NCBI RefSeq assembly: GCF_003003255.1
Contig: NZ_PVTD01000009.1
Span: 113,744-177,743 of the forward strand
Origin: Aliiruegeria haliotis
GTDB taxonomy: Bacteria > Pseudomonadota > Alphaproteobacteria > Rhodobacterales > Rhodobacteraceae
Reading direction: 5' to 3'
Length of the DNA stretch: 64,000 bases
Every line of letters starts with the position of its first letter. The first letter of the stretch is position 1. The position numbers and the translations under genes were made by a program. This document shows, in pieces, positions 9,044 through 18,892 of the stretch. The notes below the pieces were generated by a model that saw only the letters and a list, made by a program, of their open reading frames with translations, was not told the DNA's origin and ran no database searches.

Positions 9044-10170
9044 TGCTCCGCCGTCTTCACCCCGATCAACCAGACAGCTTCGCCTTTACCGCCGACAACA
9101 TGGCTTGGGCCGAGGCGCAGATCACCAAGTATCCGGAGGGCCGGCAGGCCAGTGCCGTGATCCCGCTGCTGTGGCGTGCGCAGGAACAAGAGGGCTGGCT
9201 GTCCCGCCCGGCGATCGAATATGTCGCCGACATGCTCGGAATGGCCCATATCCGGGCACTGGAAGTCGCGACCTTCTATTTCATGTTCCAGCTTCAGCCC
9301 GTGGGCTCGGTCGCGCATGTTCAGATTTGCGGCACGACGTCCTGCATGATCTGTGGGGCCGAAGCGCTGATCGAGGTCTGCAAGGACAAGATCGCCGCGA
9401 AACCGCATGCGCTGTCCGCCGATGGCAAGTTCAGTTGGGAAGAGGTCGAGTGCCTCGGTGCCTGTACCAATGCGCCCATGATCCAGATCGGCAAGGACTT
9501 CTACGAGGACCTGACGCCGGAGACGCTCAGCGCCATCCTCGACGACCTCGCGGCTGGCAAGGTCCCGACGCCCGGGCCGCAGAACGGCCGCATCGGCGCG
9601 GAGCCTCTCGGCGGACCGAAGGTTCTGGTCGAGGGCAGCGATACTTCGGCGCAGAATGCCTCGGTGGCACTGGCGACCTCCATCGGCGATACGATCAAGC
9701 GGATCGACGGGACCGAGGTTCCGCTGCTGAAGCCCTGGGGCGATCAGGGCGGCCGCGCGGTGGAAGCGCGTTCGGAACCGGCGCCGGAGCCACGTCCGGC
9801 GGCGGATGTCCCGGTTAACGACACCGGCGTCACCAAACAGCAAGCACCAGCCAGGAGTGCCGCAAAGCCCGAGCCGAAGCCGGCCAAGCCGGAGACGGAG
9901 GCGACGGAGACGGACGAAACAGGTACCCGCCCGGCGCGGCTCGACGACCCGCGCGACGGACAGCCCGACGATCTGAAGAAGATCAAGGGGATCGGGCCGA
10001 AACTTGAGGAAGTCTGCCACTCCCTCGGCTTCTACCACTTCGACCAGATCGCCAACTGGACCGAAGAGGAAATCGCCTGGGTCGACACCCATCTTGAAGG
10101 CTTCAAGGGGCGGGTGACCCGCGATGACTGGGTTGGCCAGGCCAAGGCGCTGGTCGAGGCTGGGACGTGA
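9043..10170 (+). CDS. nuoE: NADH-quinone oxidoreductase subunit E with C-terminal helix-hairpin-helix domain
   Basis: NuoE is the 24-kDa-type subunit holding a 2Fe-2S cluster near NADH. The ligands are visible as Cys96, Cys101, Cys137 and Cys141. At 375 residues the protein is roughly twice the usual length. After the thioredoxin-like core (about residues 1-175) comes a low-complexity Pro/Ala/Glu linker (about 240-305). A C-terminal domain follows (about 308-372) with [16 protein letters not shown] and [16 protein letters not shown], a helix-hairpin-helix type fold. Such extensions are seen in Rhodobacterales NuoE. The added domain's role is unknown. Confidence 0.95.
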   Translation: MLRRLHPDQPDSFAFTADNMAWAEAQITKYPEGRQASAVIPLLWRAQEQEGWLSRPAIEYVADMLGMAHIRALEVATFYFMFQLQPVGSVAHVQICGTTSCMICGAEALIEVCKDKIAAKPHALSADGKFSWEEVECLGACTNAPMIQIGKDFYEDLTPETLSAILDDLAAGKVPTPGPQNGRIGAEPLGGPKVLVEGSDTSAQNASVALATSIGDTIKRIDGTEVPLLKPWGDQGGRAVEARSEPAPEPRPAADVPVNDTGVTKQQAPARSAAKPEPKPAKPETEATETDETGTRPARLDDPRDGQPDDLKKIKGIGPKLEEVCHSLGFYHFDQIANWTEEEIAWVDTHLEGFKGRVTRDDWVGQAKALVEAGT

Positions 10171-10412
10171 CGGAGACAGCGGCAGTGAATGGTCCAAGCG
10201 ATCAGGACAGGGCATTCGCCCGGCAAGGACGTATCGTGGCGCTCGTAATCGCTGCGGGAGGTCTGCTGGCGATCTTTGCCCCGTCGCTGATTGCCGTGAC
10301 GGGATTGCCGCAACGCTACGAAATGTTGTTCTATTTTGCCGCCCTGGGCGCCTTCGCATGGGCTCTGGTCGTGGCTGTCGGAATGTGGCGCAACCGCCCG
10401 TCCGGCAAATAG
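10167..10412 (+). CDS. DUF5337-like small membrane protein
   Basis: The 81-residue protein has a hydrophilic N-terminus with [16 protein letters not shown] and two membrane helices (about residues 23-45 and 52-74). The pattern resembles the DUF5337 family that I recall from Rhodobacteraceae nuo operons; the name is from memory. The GTG at 10167 overlaps the nuoE stop (GTGA), implying coupling. It may be an accessory or assembly factor for complex I, but that is inference from position. Confidence 0.75.
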   Translation: MTETAAVNGPSDQDRAFARQGRIVALVIAAGGLLAIFAPSLIAVTGLPQRYEMLFYFAALGAFAWALVVAVGMWRNRPSGK

Positions 10413-10431
10413 GGATGTGAGAGGAAAGACG

Positions 10432-11712
10432 ATGCTGCAGGACCAGGACAGGATCTTCACCAACATCTACGGGCTCAAGGACCGGTCGCTGGCCGGTGCG
10501 AAGTCGCGCGGATGCTGGGATGGCACCGCCGACATCATCAAGAAGGGCCGCGACTGGATCGTGGAGGAAATGAAGGCCTCGGGCCTGCGCGGGCGCGGTG
10601 GTGCCGGCTTCCCGACCGGGTTGAAGTGGTCCTTCATGCCCAAGGAAAGCGACGGGCGCCCGGCCTATCTGGTGGTCAACGCCGACGAATCCGAGCCCGG
10701 CACCTGCAAGGACCGCGAGATCCTGCGCCATGACCCGCACACGCTGATCGAAGGGTGCCTCATCGCGTCTTTCGCGATGAATGCCAACGTCTGCTATATC
10801 TATATCCGCGGCGAGTTCATTCGCGAACGCGAAGCGCTTCAGGCCGCCATCGACGAATGCTACGACGCTGGCCTTCTGGGCAAGAACGCTGCCGGTTCCG
10901 GTTGGGATTTCGACCTGTACCTGCATCACGGCGCCGGGGCCTATATCTGCGGCGAGGAAACCGCGCTGCTGGAAAGCCTCGAAGGCAAGAAGGGCATGCC
11001 GCGCATGAAACCGCCGTTCCCGGCGGGGGCGGGTCTCTACGGATGCCCGACAACGGTGAACAACGTCGAGTCCATTGCCGTCGTGCCGACGATCCTGCGC
11101 CGCGGCGGAAGCTGGTTCGCGGGCTTCGGGCGGCCGAACAATACCGGCACCAAGCTCTTTGCCATCTCCGGCCACGTCAACACGCCTTGCGTCGTCGAGG
11201 AAGCGATGTCGATCCCCTTCGAGGAACTGATCGAGAAGCATTGCGGCGGCATCCGGGGCGGCTGGGACAACCTGAAGGCGGTGATTCCGGGTGGTTCCTC
11301 GGTGCCGTTGCTTCCCGGCGATGTCGCGCGCGAGGCGATCATGGATTTTGACTGGCTGCGCGAGCAGCGGTCCGGCCTTGGCACCGCGGCGGTAATCGTG
11401 ATGGACCAGTCGACCGACATCGTGAAGGCCATCTGGCGGCTGTCGAAATTCTACAAGCACGAAAGCTGCGGTCAGTGTACGCCCTGCCGGGAAGGCACCG
11501 GCTGGATGATGCGGGTCATGGACCGGCTGGTGAGGGGCGAGGCAGAGATCGAGGAGATCGACATGCTGCTCGACGTCAGCAAGCAGGTTGAGGGGCACAC
11601 GATCTGTGCGCTCGGCGACGCCGCGGCCTGGCCGATCCAGGGCCTGATCCGTCACTTCCGCGACGAGATCGAGTACAGGATCAAGAACAAGCCGGGCATC
11701 GCCGCCGAATAG
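10432..11712 (+). CDS. nuoF: NADH-quinone oxidoreductase subunit F
   Basis: NuoF is the NADH-oxidising subunit and carries FMN and 4Fe-4S cluster N3. In this 426-residue protein the flavin/NADH loop [14 protein letters not shown] (about residues 53-66) and [15 protein letters not shown] are present. The N3 ligands are Cys346, Cys349 and Cys352 (CGQCTPC) plus Cys392 (TICALGD). The start ATG at 10432 follows GAGAGGAAAG and gives [14 protein letters not shown], matching family N-termini. It is 19 bases after the DUF5337-like gene. Confidence 0.97.
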   Translation: MLQDQDRIFTNIYGLKDRSLAGAKSRGCWDGTADIIKKGRDWIVEEMKASGLRGRGGAGFPTGLKWSFMPKESDGRPAYLVVNADESEPGTCKDREILRHDPHTLIEGCLIASFAMNANVCYIYIRGEFIREREALQAAIDECYDAGLLGKNAAGSGWDFDLYLHHGAGAYICGEETALLESLEGKKGMPRMKPPFPAGAGLYGCPTTVNNVESIAVVPTILRRGGSWFAGFGRPNNTGTKLFAISGHVNTPCVVEEAMSIPFEELIEKHCGGIRGGWDNLKAVIPGGSSVPLLPGDVAREAIMDFDWLREQRSGLGTAAVIVMDQSTDIVKAIWRLSKFYKHESCGQCTPCREGTGWMMRVMDRLVRGEAEIEEIDMLLDVSKQVEGHTICALGDAAAWPIQGLIRHFRDEIEYRIKNKPGIAAE

Positions 11713-11890
11713 GGGCGCGGCCTTTGGCACCCGCCGAGGGTCAGTGCGCCGGATCGGGCCGGACGGTTAACGCTGTGGGCCCAACTCGGAGACAGCCGGA
11801 TAGTGATGTGGCCCGCCGGCACACCCGGTGCGACACCAGCGTGATGTCGAGGGGCACCCGGCAAAGAGGGCAGGCGAGGGGAGAGCCACA

Positions 11891-12334
11891 ATGAACACGA
11901 GTGTTGCGACGAGCTTGGCGCTTGTCGTCGCGGCGGGCACCGCGAGTGCGCAGGACAAGCAACCTGCGCCGGGCTATTTCATCGACACGATTGTTGCGAC
12001 GACCACCGCGCAGAATATTGCGCTGGCCTGCCCAACCCTCAGCTTCGAGCTGCTGCGGGCGTCCCGTGTGTCGGGCAAGGTGCTGGAGCAGCTGGCAAAG
12101 GATGGCTTCGATGAAGCCAACCTCGAAGCCACGATGGAAGATCCAGCGGAGCGGATCCGCGCAGCCCAGACGGCCTTCCTTGACAAGCATGACCTTCCGA
12201 AACAGGGTGCGGAATTCGAAGCTGTTTGCGCGGCCGGCCTTGCGGAGATCGCGGAAGGCACCGAAATCGGGCTCTACCTGCTGGAGATCACGGGGGATGG
12301 TGCGATTGACCCGACCGCCGAAAAGACCGAGTAG
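11891..12334 (+). CDS. Secreted DUF5333-like protein
   Basis: The 147-residue protein starts with a cleavable-looking signal peptide (MNTSVATSLALVVAAGTASA, cut near residue 20), so it is probably periplasmic. The mature part is helical with two cysteines (in ALACPTLSF and FEAVCAAGL) that could form a disulfide. Length, cysteine spacing and position after nuoF match the DUF5333 family of Rhodobacteraceae as I remember it; function is unknown. It lies 178 bases after nuoF, a wider gap than others in the operon. Confidence 0.7.
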   Translation: MNTSVATSLALVVAAGTASAQDKQPAPGYFIDTIVATTTAQNIALACPTLSFELLRASRVSGKVLEQLAKDGFDEANLEATMEDPAERIRAAQTAFLDKHDLPKQGAEFEAVCAAGLAEIAEGTEIGLYLLEITGDGAIDPTAEKTE

Positions 12335-12510
12335 CGGAGGCGTCAAACTCGTGTGAGCACGCGGAAATCCGCTGCGCTGCTATTGCGGTGATGGCAAAAT
12401 CCTGCTGTTTCGCCGAGGTGTCGCCGTGGTGCCGTTGATTGGTCCCCTGCAAGTCCCCACCTTACCTGAACCGGTCGTTCAAAGGCTGGGGCAAAAAAAG
12501 GATACGGGGC

Positions 12511-12636
12511 ATGTTTCGGATACTGACGATTGCTTTCGCCACGATGGCCGTGTTTGCGATGTTGTCGACCGCCAGTCAGACACTCGCCAAGAACTCGCCG
12601 TTGAAGAAGAGCGTTGAGAGCAGCGCCACCCTCTGA
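12511..12636 (+). CDS. Candidate 41-residue secreted peptide
   Basis: An ATG at 12511 preceded by AAAAAAAGGATACGGGGC opens 41 codons. The product begins MFRILTIAFATMAVFAMLSTASQTLA, a convincing signal peptide or membrane anchor, and ends in a short polar tail. It is not recognised, and small size makes the call uncertain. It lies at the 3' end of the first half of the nuo cluster, before an opposite-strand gene. Confidence 0.4.
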   Translation: MFRILTIAFATMAVFAMLSTASQTLAKNSPLKKSVESSATL

Positions 12637-12720
12637 AAACGGGAGCAGGGCCTCGCCCCGGATGCCGCGCGCGCATACCGGAAGCGGTGGATCATTGCGC
12701 GGTCTCTCCGCAAAAGAAAA

Positions 12721-12751
12721 AAGCGCCCGATCCGTCGTGGTTCGGGCGCTT
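12721..12751 (-). terminator. Rho-independent terminator of the opposite-strand small gene
   Basis: AAGCGCCCGA at 12721-12730 pairs perfectly with TCGGGCGCTT at 12742-12751. Read on the minus strand the hairpin runs into TTTTTTCTTTT, so it ends transcription of the gene at 12777-13016. On the plus strand no T-run follows. Confidence 0.85.
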
Positions 12752-12776
12752 CGGCTTGCCGGGAGGATCAGTGCCG

Positions 12777-13016
12777 CTAGCGCTTGCAGATTCTCTCGTA
12801 CTGGTCCTTGGTCCTGCGGTTGGCGTTCCCGGAGCTCAGATCCGGATCGTGCCGCCAGCTCGTGATCTTCGCGGCGTCATTGTTGGTCAGTTTGGCGACG
12901 CATGAATCCGGATATCCGGCCCGTGCCATATCCTTCCGCGCGCTATCCACGATATTTGACGCTTCGACGGTCGCAGCCATCGATACAAGTGTCAGTGACA
13001 ATACGATCAGTCGCAT
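12777..13016 (-). CDS. Small secreted protein on the opposite strand within the nuo cluster
   Basis: The 79-residue protein begins MRLIVLSLTLVSMAATVEAS, a clear signal peptide, and the mature part of about 60 residues is polar with two cysteines (DSCVAK and RICKR) that could pair. A second ATG at 13028 would add four residues. The strong terminator just beyond its stop supports it being a real transcription unit. I do not recognise the family. It is the only minus-strand gene between purQ and rnj. Confidence 0.72.
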   Translation of the reverse strand: MRLIVLSLTLVSMAATVEASNIVDSARKDMARAGYPDSCVAKLTNNDAAKITSWRHDPDLSSGNANRRTKDQYERICKR

Positions 13017-13028
13017 GGGTCCATCCAT

Positions 13029-13472
13029 CTTAGCCGGGTCCGCAGACAGTATATCACAGGTCGCCGAAGCCGGTGGTTTCCATTTCTACACTTCGACTTA
13101 GGCCTTCCTGCCGGGGGATCAAGCCTCGTCGGCGCATCCGTCTGTCGTCCCCGGATGTGTCGATGGATCTTCGCTCTCGCCCGGCCAACCCGCGCTGGTG
13201 ATTGCCGGGCCAAAGTCGCGGCTCACGCCGGCATCACATTCCGGTGCGGCTGGGTCGCCACCGGAGGGGAACGCCTGCCCCGGGAACCTTCTCCGCGCCC
13301 CTGAATACCCCGCTTCATTCCTGTCCAGACATTTTTTTGACTGCGGCCTCGTCGCAGATTGGACTTCCGAAAAGAACTCGCTAGACAGTGACCCTAGACA
13401 GGATCCCGGAGAGCGCTCTCCCTCCGGTGGCCTTGAGGGGCGTGATCCCGAAAGAGGAGCTGGAGGCAGCGC
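13029..13472. other. Intergenic region upstream of nuoG
   Basis: These 444 bases lie between the opposite-strand small gene and nuoG. Short open frames here lack family content. The right part contains promoter- and operator-like sequence annotated separately. The gap and the reversed gene mean nuoG to nuoN probably need their own promoter. Confidence 0.5.
13337..13421 (+). promoter_or_regulatory. Candidate nuoG promoter/operator region
   Basis: TTGACT at 13337-13342 is a possible -35, with TGGACT 17 bases further as a poor -10. CTAGACAG occurs twice (13381-13388 and 13395-13402). A perfect 14-base palindrome GGAGAGCGCTCTCC lies at 13408-13421, about 50 bases before nuoG. Together these suggest a regulated internal promoter, without direct proof. 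Confidence 0.35.
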
Positions 13473-15494
13473 ATGAGTGACCTACGCACCATCATCATCG
13501 ACGGACAGGAGGTCGAGTGCGACCCCGCGATGACCCTGATCCAGGCATGTGAAGTTGCCGGGATCGAGGTTCCGCGTTTCTGCTATCACGAGCGGCTGTC
13601 GATTGCCGGGAACTGCCGTATGTGCCTGGTGGAAGTTGTGGGCGGTCCGCCCAAGCCCGCCGCATCCTGCGCGATGCAGGTGAAAGACCTTCGCCCGGGG
13701 CGCAACGGCGAAGCGCCGGAGGTCAAGACCAACTCGCCGATGGTCAAGAAGGCCCGCGAGGGGGTGATGGAGTTCCTGCTCATCAACCACCCGCTCGACT
13801 GCCCGATCTGCGACCAGGGCGGGGAATGCGACCTGCAGGATCAGGCGATGGCCTACGGGGTGGATTTCTCCCGGTTCCGCGAGCCCAAGCGCGCCACCGA
13901 GGATCTCGATCTCGGGCCGCTGGTCGAGACCCACATGACCCGTTGCATCTCCTGTACCCGCTGCGTGCGGTTTACCACCGAGGTTGCCGGGATTGCCCAG
14001 ATGGGTCAGACGGGGCGCGGCGAGGATGCAGAGATCACCTCCTACCTCAACCAGACGCTGGATTCGAACCTGCAAGGCAATATCATCGACCTCTGCCCGG
14101 TCGGGGCGCTGGTCTCCAAACCCTACAGTTTCACCGCCCGTCCGTGGGAGCTGACGAAGACCGAGACCATCGACGTGATGGATGCCATGTGCTCCAACAC
14201 CCGCGTCGATACCAAGGGCCGCGAAGTGATGCGGATCATGCCGCGCAACAATGACGGCGTGAACGAGGAATGGCTCTCCGACAAGTCGCGGTTCGTTTGG
14301 GACGGGCTGCGGCGCCAGCGGCTTGACCGGCCCTTCGTTCGGGTCGATGGCAAGCTGAAACCGGCAAGCTGGGACGACGCGCTTGCCGCCGCCGCCGACG
14401 CCATGAAAGGCCGGAAGATTGCCGGTCTGGTGGGAGACCTCGTGCCGGTAGAGGCTGCCTTCGCGCTCAAGCAACTGGTCGAAGGGCAGGGGGGCAATGT
14501 CGAGTGCCGCACGGACGGCGCCCGCCTTCCGGCTGGAAACCGCGCGGCCTATGTCGGCACCGCCGCGATCGAGGACATCGACACCGCTGAGCGGATCCTG
14601 CTGATCGGCACCGATCCCAGGAGCGAGGCGCCCGTCCTCAATGCCCGTATACGCAAGGCTTGGCTGGCGGGCGGCGAGGTGGCTCTGGTCGGGCAGCCTG
14701 TTGACCTGACGTACGATTATCACCTTGTCGGAAGCGACCGCGATGCGCTCCAGCGGGTTGTGGACATGGGCGGCTCTGACGAGATTCGCGGCAAGTCCTC
14801 CGTCGTTATCGTCGGGCAGGGCGCGATCTCGGAGGCGGATGGCGAGGCGGTTCTGGCCGCCGCGCAGAAGATTTGTGCCGAGACCGACAGCAAGCTCCTG
14901 GTGCTGCACACGGCCGCCTCCCGGGTTGGCGCGATGGATGTCGGGGCTGTCACCGAGGGGGGCCGCGATGCTGCCATCGACGGGGCGGAGGTCATCTACA
15001 ACCTCGGCGCCGACGAGGTCGAGATCGATCCCGGCGCATTCGTCATCTACCAGGGCAGCCACGGGGATCGTGGCGCGCACCGGGCGGACGTCATTCTGCC
15101 GGCGGCTGCATGGGTCGAGGAACAGGGCGTTTTCGTGAACACTGAAGGCCGTCCACAATTGGCACTACGGGCCAGTTTCCCGCCGGGTGAGGCAAAGGAG
15201 AACTGGGCAATTCTGCGGGCGCTGTCGGCCCGGCTGGATGCCCCGCAGCCCTGGGACACCCTCGTGCAGCTGCGTCAGGAGCTGGTTGCCGAGGTGCCGC
15301 ATCTGTCACAGCTCGACAACGTTCCGGAAAACACCGGCGAGGCGCTGGAGCCGCGCGAGCTTGGCAAGGCCGAGTTCCGGCTTGCCGTGCGGGATTTCTA
15401 TCTCACCAACCCGATTGCCCGGGCCTCCGAACTGATGGCGACGCTGTCGGCGCAGGCCAAGGCTCGCGCCGACGCACCGCTGGCGGCGGAGTGA
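13473..15494 (+). CDS. nuoG: NADH-quinone oxidoreductase subunit G
   Basis: NuoG is the 75-kDa-type iron-sulfur subunit that passes electrons from NuoE/F to NuoI. At 673 residues it matches the Paracoccus/mitochondrial form, shorter than that of Escherichia coli. The 2Fe-2S motif ([19 protein letters not shown]) lies at about residues 34-52. The His-containing [23 protein letters not shown] is at about 103-125, and [16 protein letters not shown] at about 158-173. A molybdopterin-oxidoreductase-like domain follows from about 220. The start ATG at 13473 follows AGGAGCTGGAGG. The next gene overlaps its stop. Confidence 0.97.
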   Translation: MSDLRTIIIDGQEVECDPAMTLIQACEVAGIEVPRFCYHERLSIAGNCRMCLVEVVGGPPKPAASCAMQVKDLRPGRNGEAPEVKTNSPMVKKAREGVMEFLLINHPLDCPICDQGGECDLQDQAMAYGVDFSRFREPKRATEDLDLGPLVETHMTRCISCTRCVRFTTEVAGIAQMGQTGRGEDAEITSYLNQTLDSNLQGNIIDLCPVGALVSKPYSFTARPWELTKTETIDVMDAMCSNTRVDTKGREVMRIMPRNNDGVNEEWLSDKSRFVWDGLRRQRLDRPFVRVDGKLKPASWDDALAAAADAMKGRKIAGLVGDLVPVEAAFALKQLVEGQGGNVECRTDGARLPAGNRAAYVGTAAIEDIDTAERILLIGTDPRSEAPVLNARIRKAWLAGGEVALVGQPVDLTYDYHLVGSDRDALQRVVDMGGSDEIRGKSSVVIVGQGAISEADGEAVLAAAQKICAETDSKLLVLHTAASRVGAMDVGAVTEGGRDAAIDGAEVIYNLGADEVEIDPGAFVIYQGSHGDRGAHRADVILPAAAWVEEQGVFVNTEGRPQLALRASFPPGEAKENWAILRALSARLDAPQPWDTLVQLRQELVAEVPHLSQLDNVPENTGEALEPRELGKAEFRLAVRDFYLTNPIARASELMATLSAQAKARADAPLAAE

Positions 15495-15904
15495 CCAGCG
15501 TGCGGGTGCGAACCGGGGGGGCGGCCGCGTTGCTGGCCGTGCTGGCGGCCTGCGAGGGTGGCCAGCAGGAGGTGTCGCGTTCCGACGCGCCCTTCGAGCC
15601 GGGGTATCGCGGCATAGAGACCCGCCTGCTGGATGATGACCTCGTCGGATTCGTCGTGGAAATGACGGGCGCGCGGGACAATGACGACGTCAGCGACTAC
15701 GCCCGTTGTGCCGCGGCGCAATACACCCTGATCCGTGGCTACGGTTTCGCGCGACATGTGCGCACAAGAGTCGCTGTAGAGGGTGGCGTTTGGCGCGCGG
15801 ATGCGGTTTACACGGTGTCGCCAGCGCTCCCTGACGGGCTGATGACGATCGACGCCGCGGCGACGGTCGAGGATTGCAACACCAGGGGCATACCTACGGT
15901 CTGA
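15491..15904 (+). CDS. Putative lipoprotein between nuoG and nuoH
   Basis: The 137-residue protein has a short N-terminal hydrophobic segment ending in a lipobox (AVLAAC, Cys about residue 21), so it is probably lipid-anchored in the envelope. The mature part includes two further cysteines (YARCAAAQ and EDCNTRG). The GTG at 15491 overlaps the nuoG stop, and nuoH starts 15 bases after its end, so it is inside the operon. Not recognised; similar small secreted proteins sit here in related genomes as far as I recall. Confidence 0.72.
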   Translation: MTSVRVRTGGAAALLAVLAACEGGQQEVSRSDAPFEPGYRGIETRLLDDDLVGFVVEMTGARDNDDVSDYARCAAAQYTLIRGYGFARHVRTRVAVEGGVWRADAVYTVSPALPDGLMTIDAAATVEDCNTRGIPTV

Positions 15905-15919
15905 GGAAGATGAGGCACC

Positions 15920-16957
15920 ATGGCTGAATTTCTGCAAACGAATCTCGGGATCGTCGTGCTGGTGACGGCTCAGATCCTGCTGTTCGTGATCATCCTTTTT
16001 GTATCGCTCGCCTTCCTGATGTACGCCGACCGCAAGGTGTGGGCGGCTGTCCAGATGCGCAAGGGCCCCAACGTGGTCGGCGCATTCGGTCTGCTGCAAT
16101 CCTTCGCGGACTTCATCAAGTACATCGGCAAGGAAATCGTGATCCCCTCCGGCGCGGATCGTACAGTCTACCTCCTGGCGCCGATGATCTCTTTCGTGCT
16201 GGCCATGATCGCCTGGGTCGTGGTGCCCTTTGGCGACGGCTGGGAGATTGCCAATCTCAACATCGCCATCATGTATGTCTTCGCCATGTCCTCGCTGGAG
16301 GTGTACGGCGTGATCATGGGCGGTTGGGCCTCGAACTCGAAATATCCCTTCCTCGGGTCGCTGCGCTCCGCGGCCCAGATGATCTCCTACGAGGTTTCGA
16401 TCGGCCTCATCATCATCGGCGTGATCATCTCCACCGGGTCGATGAACTTCACCGAAATCGTGCGCGCCCAGGACGGCCATTTCGGCTTCTTCAACTGGTA
16501 CTGGCTGCCGCACCTGCCGATGGTGTTCCTGTTCTTCATCTCGGCGCTGGCCGAAACCAACCGTCCGCCCTTCGATCTTCCGGAAGCGGAATCGGAACTC
16601 GTGGCGGGATATCAGGTGGAGTATTCCTCCACGCCGTTCCTGCTCTACATGATGGGCGAGCTTGTCGCGATCGTGCTGATGTGCGCCCTGGTCACCATCC
16701 TGTTCTTCGGCGGCTGGCTGTCGCCGATCCCGGGGCTGCCCGATGGCGTCCTCTGGATGATCGCCAAGATGTGCTTCTTCTTCTTCATCTTCGCGATGGT
16801 GAAGGCGATCGTGCCGCGCTACCGCTACGACCAGCTGATGCGGATCGGCTGGAAGGTCTTCCTGCCGCTGTCGCTCGGCTGGGTGGTCGTCGTGGCGTTC
16901 CTGGCGAAATTCGAGGTTCTCGGCGGCTTCTGGGCCCGCTGGGCGATTGGAGGCTGA
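15920..16957 (+). CDS. nuoH: NADH-quinone oxidoreductase subunit H
   Basis: NuoH is the membrane subunit that, with NuoB and NuoD, forms the quinone entry channel. The 345-residue protein has about eight membrane helices. Conserved loops are [17 protein letters not shown] (about residues 38-54), [14 protein letters not shown], and [28 protein letters not shown] (about residues 210-237), the acidic loop near the quinone site. It precedes nuoI by one base, so both are probably co-translated. Confidence 0.97.
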   Translation: MAEFLQTNLGIVVLVTAQILLFVIILFVSLAFLMYADRKVWAAVQMRKGPNVVGAFGLLQSFADFIKYIGKEIVIPSGADRTVYLLAPMISFVLAMIAWVVVPFGDGWEIANLNIAIMYVFAMSSLEVYGVIMGGWASNSKYPFLGSLRSAAQMISYEVSIGLIIIGVIISTGSMNFTEIVRAQDGHFGFFNWYWLPHLPMVFLFFISALAETNRPPFDLPEAESELVAGYQVEYSSTPFLLYMMGELVAIVLMCALVTILFFGGWLSPIPGLPDGVLWMIAKMCFFFFIFAMVKAIVPRYRYDQLMRIGWKVFLPLSLGWVVVVAFLAKFEVLGGFWARWAIGG

Positions 16958-16958
16958 C

Positions 16959-17453
16959 ATGACCGCAATCGACTGGAACCGCGCTGTAAAGTACTTCCTG
17001 CTGGCCGATATCTTCAAGGGGTTCCAGCTTGGCCTGAAGTACTTCGTGGCGCCAAAGGCCACCGTGAACTACCCGCATGAAAAAGGGGAGATTTCCCCGC
17101 GGTTCCGCGGTGAACACGCGCTGCGGCGCTATCCCAATGGCGAGGAGCGCTGCATCGCGTGCAAGCTCTGCGAAGCGATCTGCCCGGCGCAGGCCATCGT
17201 GATCGACGCCGAACCCCGGGCCGACGGTTCCCGTCGGACGACCCGCTACGACATCGACATGACCAAGTGCATCTATTGCGGGTTCTGCGAGGAAGCCTGC
17301 CCCGTGGACGCGATCGTCGAGGGGCCGAATTTCGAGTTCTCCACCGAAACCCGCGAAGAGCTCTTCTACAACAAGGAAAAGCTGCTGGAGAACGGCGAGC
17401 GCTGGGAAGCCGAGATCGCCCGCAACCTCGAACTGGATGCGCCGTACCGATGA
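16959..17453 (+). CDS. nuoI: NADH-quinone oxidoreductase subunit I
   Basis: NuoI is the 23-kDa-type ferredoxin-like subunit with two 4Fe-4S clusters (N6a and N6b). The 164-residue protein has both motifs intact: [12 protein letters not shown] (about residues 65-76) and [12 protein letters not shown] (about residues 104-115). The ATG at 16959 starts [13 protein letters not shown]; an upstream in-frame ATG at 16947 lies inside nuoH and is less likely. Its stop overlaps the following gene by ATGA. Confidence 0.97.
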   Translation: MTAIDWNRAVKYFLLADIFKGFQLGLKYFVAPKATVNYPHEKGEISPRFRGEHALRRYPNGEERCIACKLCEAICPAQAIVIDAEPRADGSRRTTRYDIDMTKCIYCGFCEEACPVDAIVEGPNFEFSTETREELFYNKEKLLENGERWEAEIARNLELDAPYR

Positions 17454-17851
17454 ACGACTTCGCAAAGATTTTTCAAAACATGATCGAGCAAAGCCAGGAA
17501 ATGGCGAAGGCGATGAACCCGGCGCTGGAGCAGTTCCAGATGCCGGATTTTGCCACGATGGTGCCGACCATGCCGAAGGAATTCATGGAGATGTCCTTCG
17601 GAAAGACGTTCAACCCGGGTGGGCTCGATGCCAAGACACGGCTCTTTGTCACGCTCGGGGCGCTGGTGGCGCAAGGGGCGCAGCTCGACGAGCAGATCAA
17701 GGTAACGGTCCGCCATGCGCTCGAAGCGGGCGCCACACCGCAGGAGATCGCCGAAGTGATCGGGCAGATGTCCGTCTTCGGCGGCGTTCCGGCAATGACG
17801 AAGGCAATGCAGCTCGCGCAGGGTGTCATTGCCGAGACAGAGGAAGGCTGA
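17450..17851 (+). CDS. Carboxymuconolactone decarboxylase-like protein between nuoI and nuoJ
   Basis: The 133-residue protein has the helical CMD fold signature in its second half: [20 protein letters not shown], then [19 protein letters not shown] and [10 protein letters not shown]. It contains no cysteine at all, so it lacks the CxxC of AhpD-type peroxidases and is nearer the gamma-carboxymuconolactone decarboxylase type. The N-terminal 45 residues are Met- and Phe-rich. Substrate is unknown. It starts within the nuoI stop and ends four bases before nuoJ, so it is firmly embedded in the nuo operon. Confidence 0.85.
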   Translation: MNDFAKIFQNMIEQSQEMAKAMNPALEQFQMPDFATMVPTMPKEFMEMSFGKTFNPGGLDAKTRLFVTLGALVAQGAQLDEQIKVTVRHALEAGATPQEIAEVIGQMSVFGGVPAMTKAMQLAQGVIAETEEG

Positions 17852-17855
17852 TCCA

Positions 17856-18473
17856 GTGAGTGTATTCGACTTCACCTTTTTCCTCTTCGCCATCCCGCTG
17901 ATCCTTGGCGGGATCGGGACCGTGACGGCCCGGAACCCGGTGCACGCGGTGCTCTGGATGATCCTGTCGTTCCTGTCGGGGGCCGGGCTGATGGTGCTGC
18001 TTGGCGCGGAATTCGTCGCCATGCTGCTGATCATCGTCTACGTCGGTGCCGTCATGGTGCTGTTCCTCTTCGTGGTCATGATGCTGGATGTCGATTTCGC
18101 GGAGTTGCGCGCCGGCATGGCACAGTTCCTGCCGCTGGCATTGCTGATCGGGCTGGTGCTCCTGATGCAGCTGGCGATGGCGTTCGGCACCTGGGAACTC
18201 GGCGGCGGCGTGTCGTTGCTCGATGCGCCGGCGGGAACGCCCGAGGGGGCAGGGGCACACAACACGGCCGCGCTCGGCCTGCTGCTCTATGACAAGTACT
18301 TCCTTCTTTTCCAGGTCGCGGGCCTGATCCTGCTGGTCGCCATGATCGGCGCCATCGTGCTGACCATGCGTCACCGAAAGGACATCAAGCGCCAGGATAT
18401 CCTGAGCCAGATGTACCGCGATCCGGCCAAGGCCGTGGAACTGAAGGACATCAAACCGGGGCAGGGGCTCTGA
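17856..18473 (+). CDS. nuoJ: NADH-quinone oxidoreductase subunit J
   Basis: NuoJ is a membrane subunit (ND6-type) of complex I. The 205-residue protein has five predicted helices; the third carries [25 protein letters not shown], the conserved helix with a pi-bulge. A hydrophilic C-terminal tail ([17 protein letters not shown]) follows. The start is a GTG at 17856 giving [14 protein letters not shown]. nuoK begins 107 bases later. Confidence 0.96.
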   Translation: MSVFDFTFFLFAIPLILGGIGTVTARNPVHAVLWMILSFLSGAGLMVLLGAEFVAMLLIIVYVGAVMVLFLFVVMMLDVDFAELRAGMAQFLPLALLIGLVLLMQLAMAFGTWELGGGVSLLDAPAGTPEGAGAHNTAALGLLLYDKYFLLFQVAGLILLVAMIGAIVLTMRHRKDIKRQDILSQMYRDPAKAVELKDIKPGQGL

Positions 18474-18580
18474 GCCCTGCCTGACGATCTGGCCCGAGCG
18501 GGCCGGACACAAGACCAAGGCGCCTGACAGGGGCGTACCGCATCGCCCGAAGGGGCGCAAAGAGGACTGAGGGACCGCAA

Positions 18581-18886
18581 ATGGTCGAACTGGAACATTT
18601 CCTGGGAGTCGCGGCGGCGCTGTTCGTGGTCGGCATCTTCGGCATCTTCCTGAACCGGAAGAATGTCATCATCATCCTGATGTCGATCGAACTGGTTCTG
18701 CTGTCGGTCAATATCAACCTCGTGGCCTTCTCGTCCTACCTCGGCGATCTGACGGGCCAGGTCTTCACGCTCTTCGTGATGACCGTCGCCGCTGCGGAAG
18801 CCGCCATCGGTCTCGCCATCCTGGTCTGCTTCTTCCGCAACCGTGGCACGATCGCGGTTGAAGACGTCAGCAACATGAAGGGCTAA
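18581..18886 (+). CDS. nuoK: NADH-quinone oxidoreductase subunit K
   Basis: NuoK (ND4L-type) is a three-helix membrane subunit involved in proton translocation. The 101-residue protein shows the normal pattern, with a Glu in the second helix ([20 protein letters not shown]) and a Glu in the third ([15 protein letters not shown]), the conserved acidic pair. The ATG at 18581 follows GAGGGACCGC. It is six bases upstream of nuoL. Confidence 0.97.
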   Translation: MVELEHFLGVAAALFVVGIFGIFLNRKNVIIILMSIELVLLSVNINLVAFSSYLGDLTGQVFTLFVMTVAAAEAAIGLAILVCFFRNRGTIAVEDVSNMKG

Positions 18887-18892
18887 GAGATC

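Noticed and set aside
9004..11730. A 908-codon open frame on the minus strand opposite nuoE-nuoF
   Set aside because: It lies opposite well-conserved genes, has no family content and arises from high GC at third positions. Similar long frames occur opposite nuoJ-nuoM (18371-21490) and nuoM-nuoN (20991-23708).
12721..12751. Bidirectional terminator
   Set aside because: The stem is perfect, but only the minus-strand side has a T-run, so it was called for the minus strand only.
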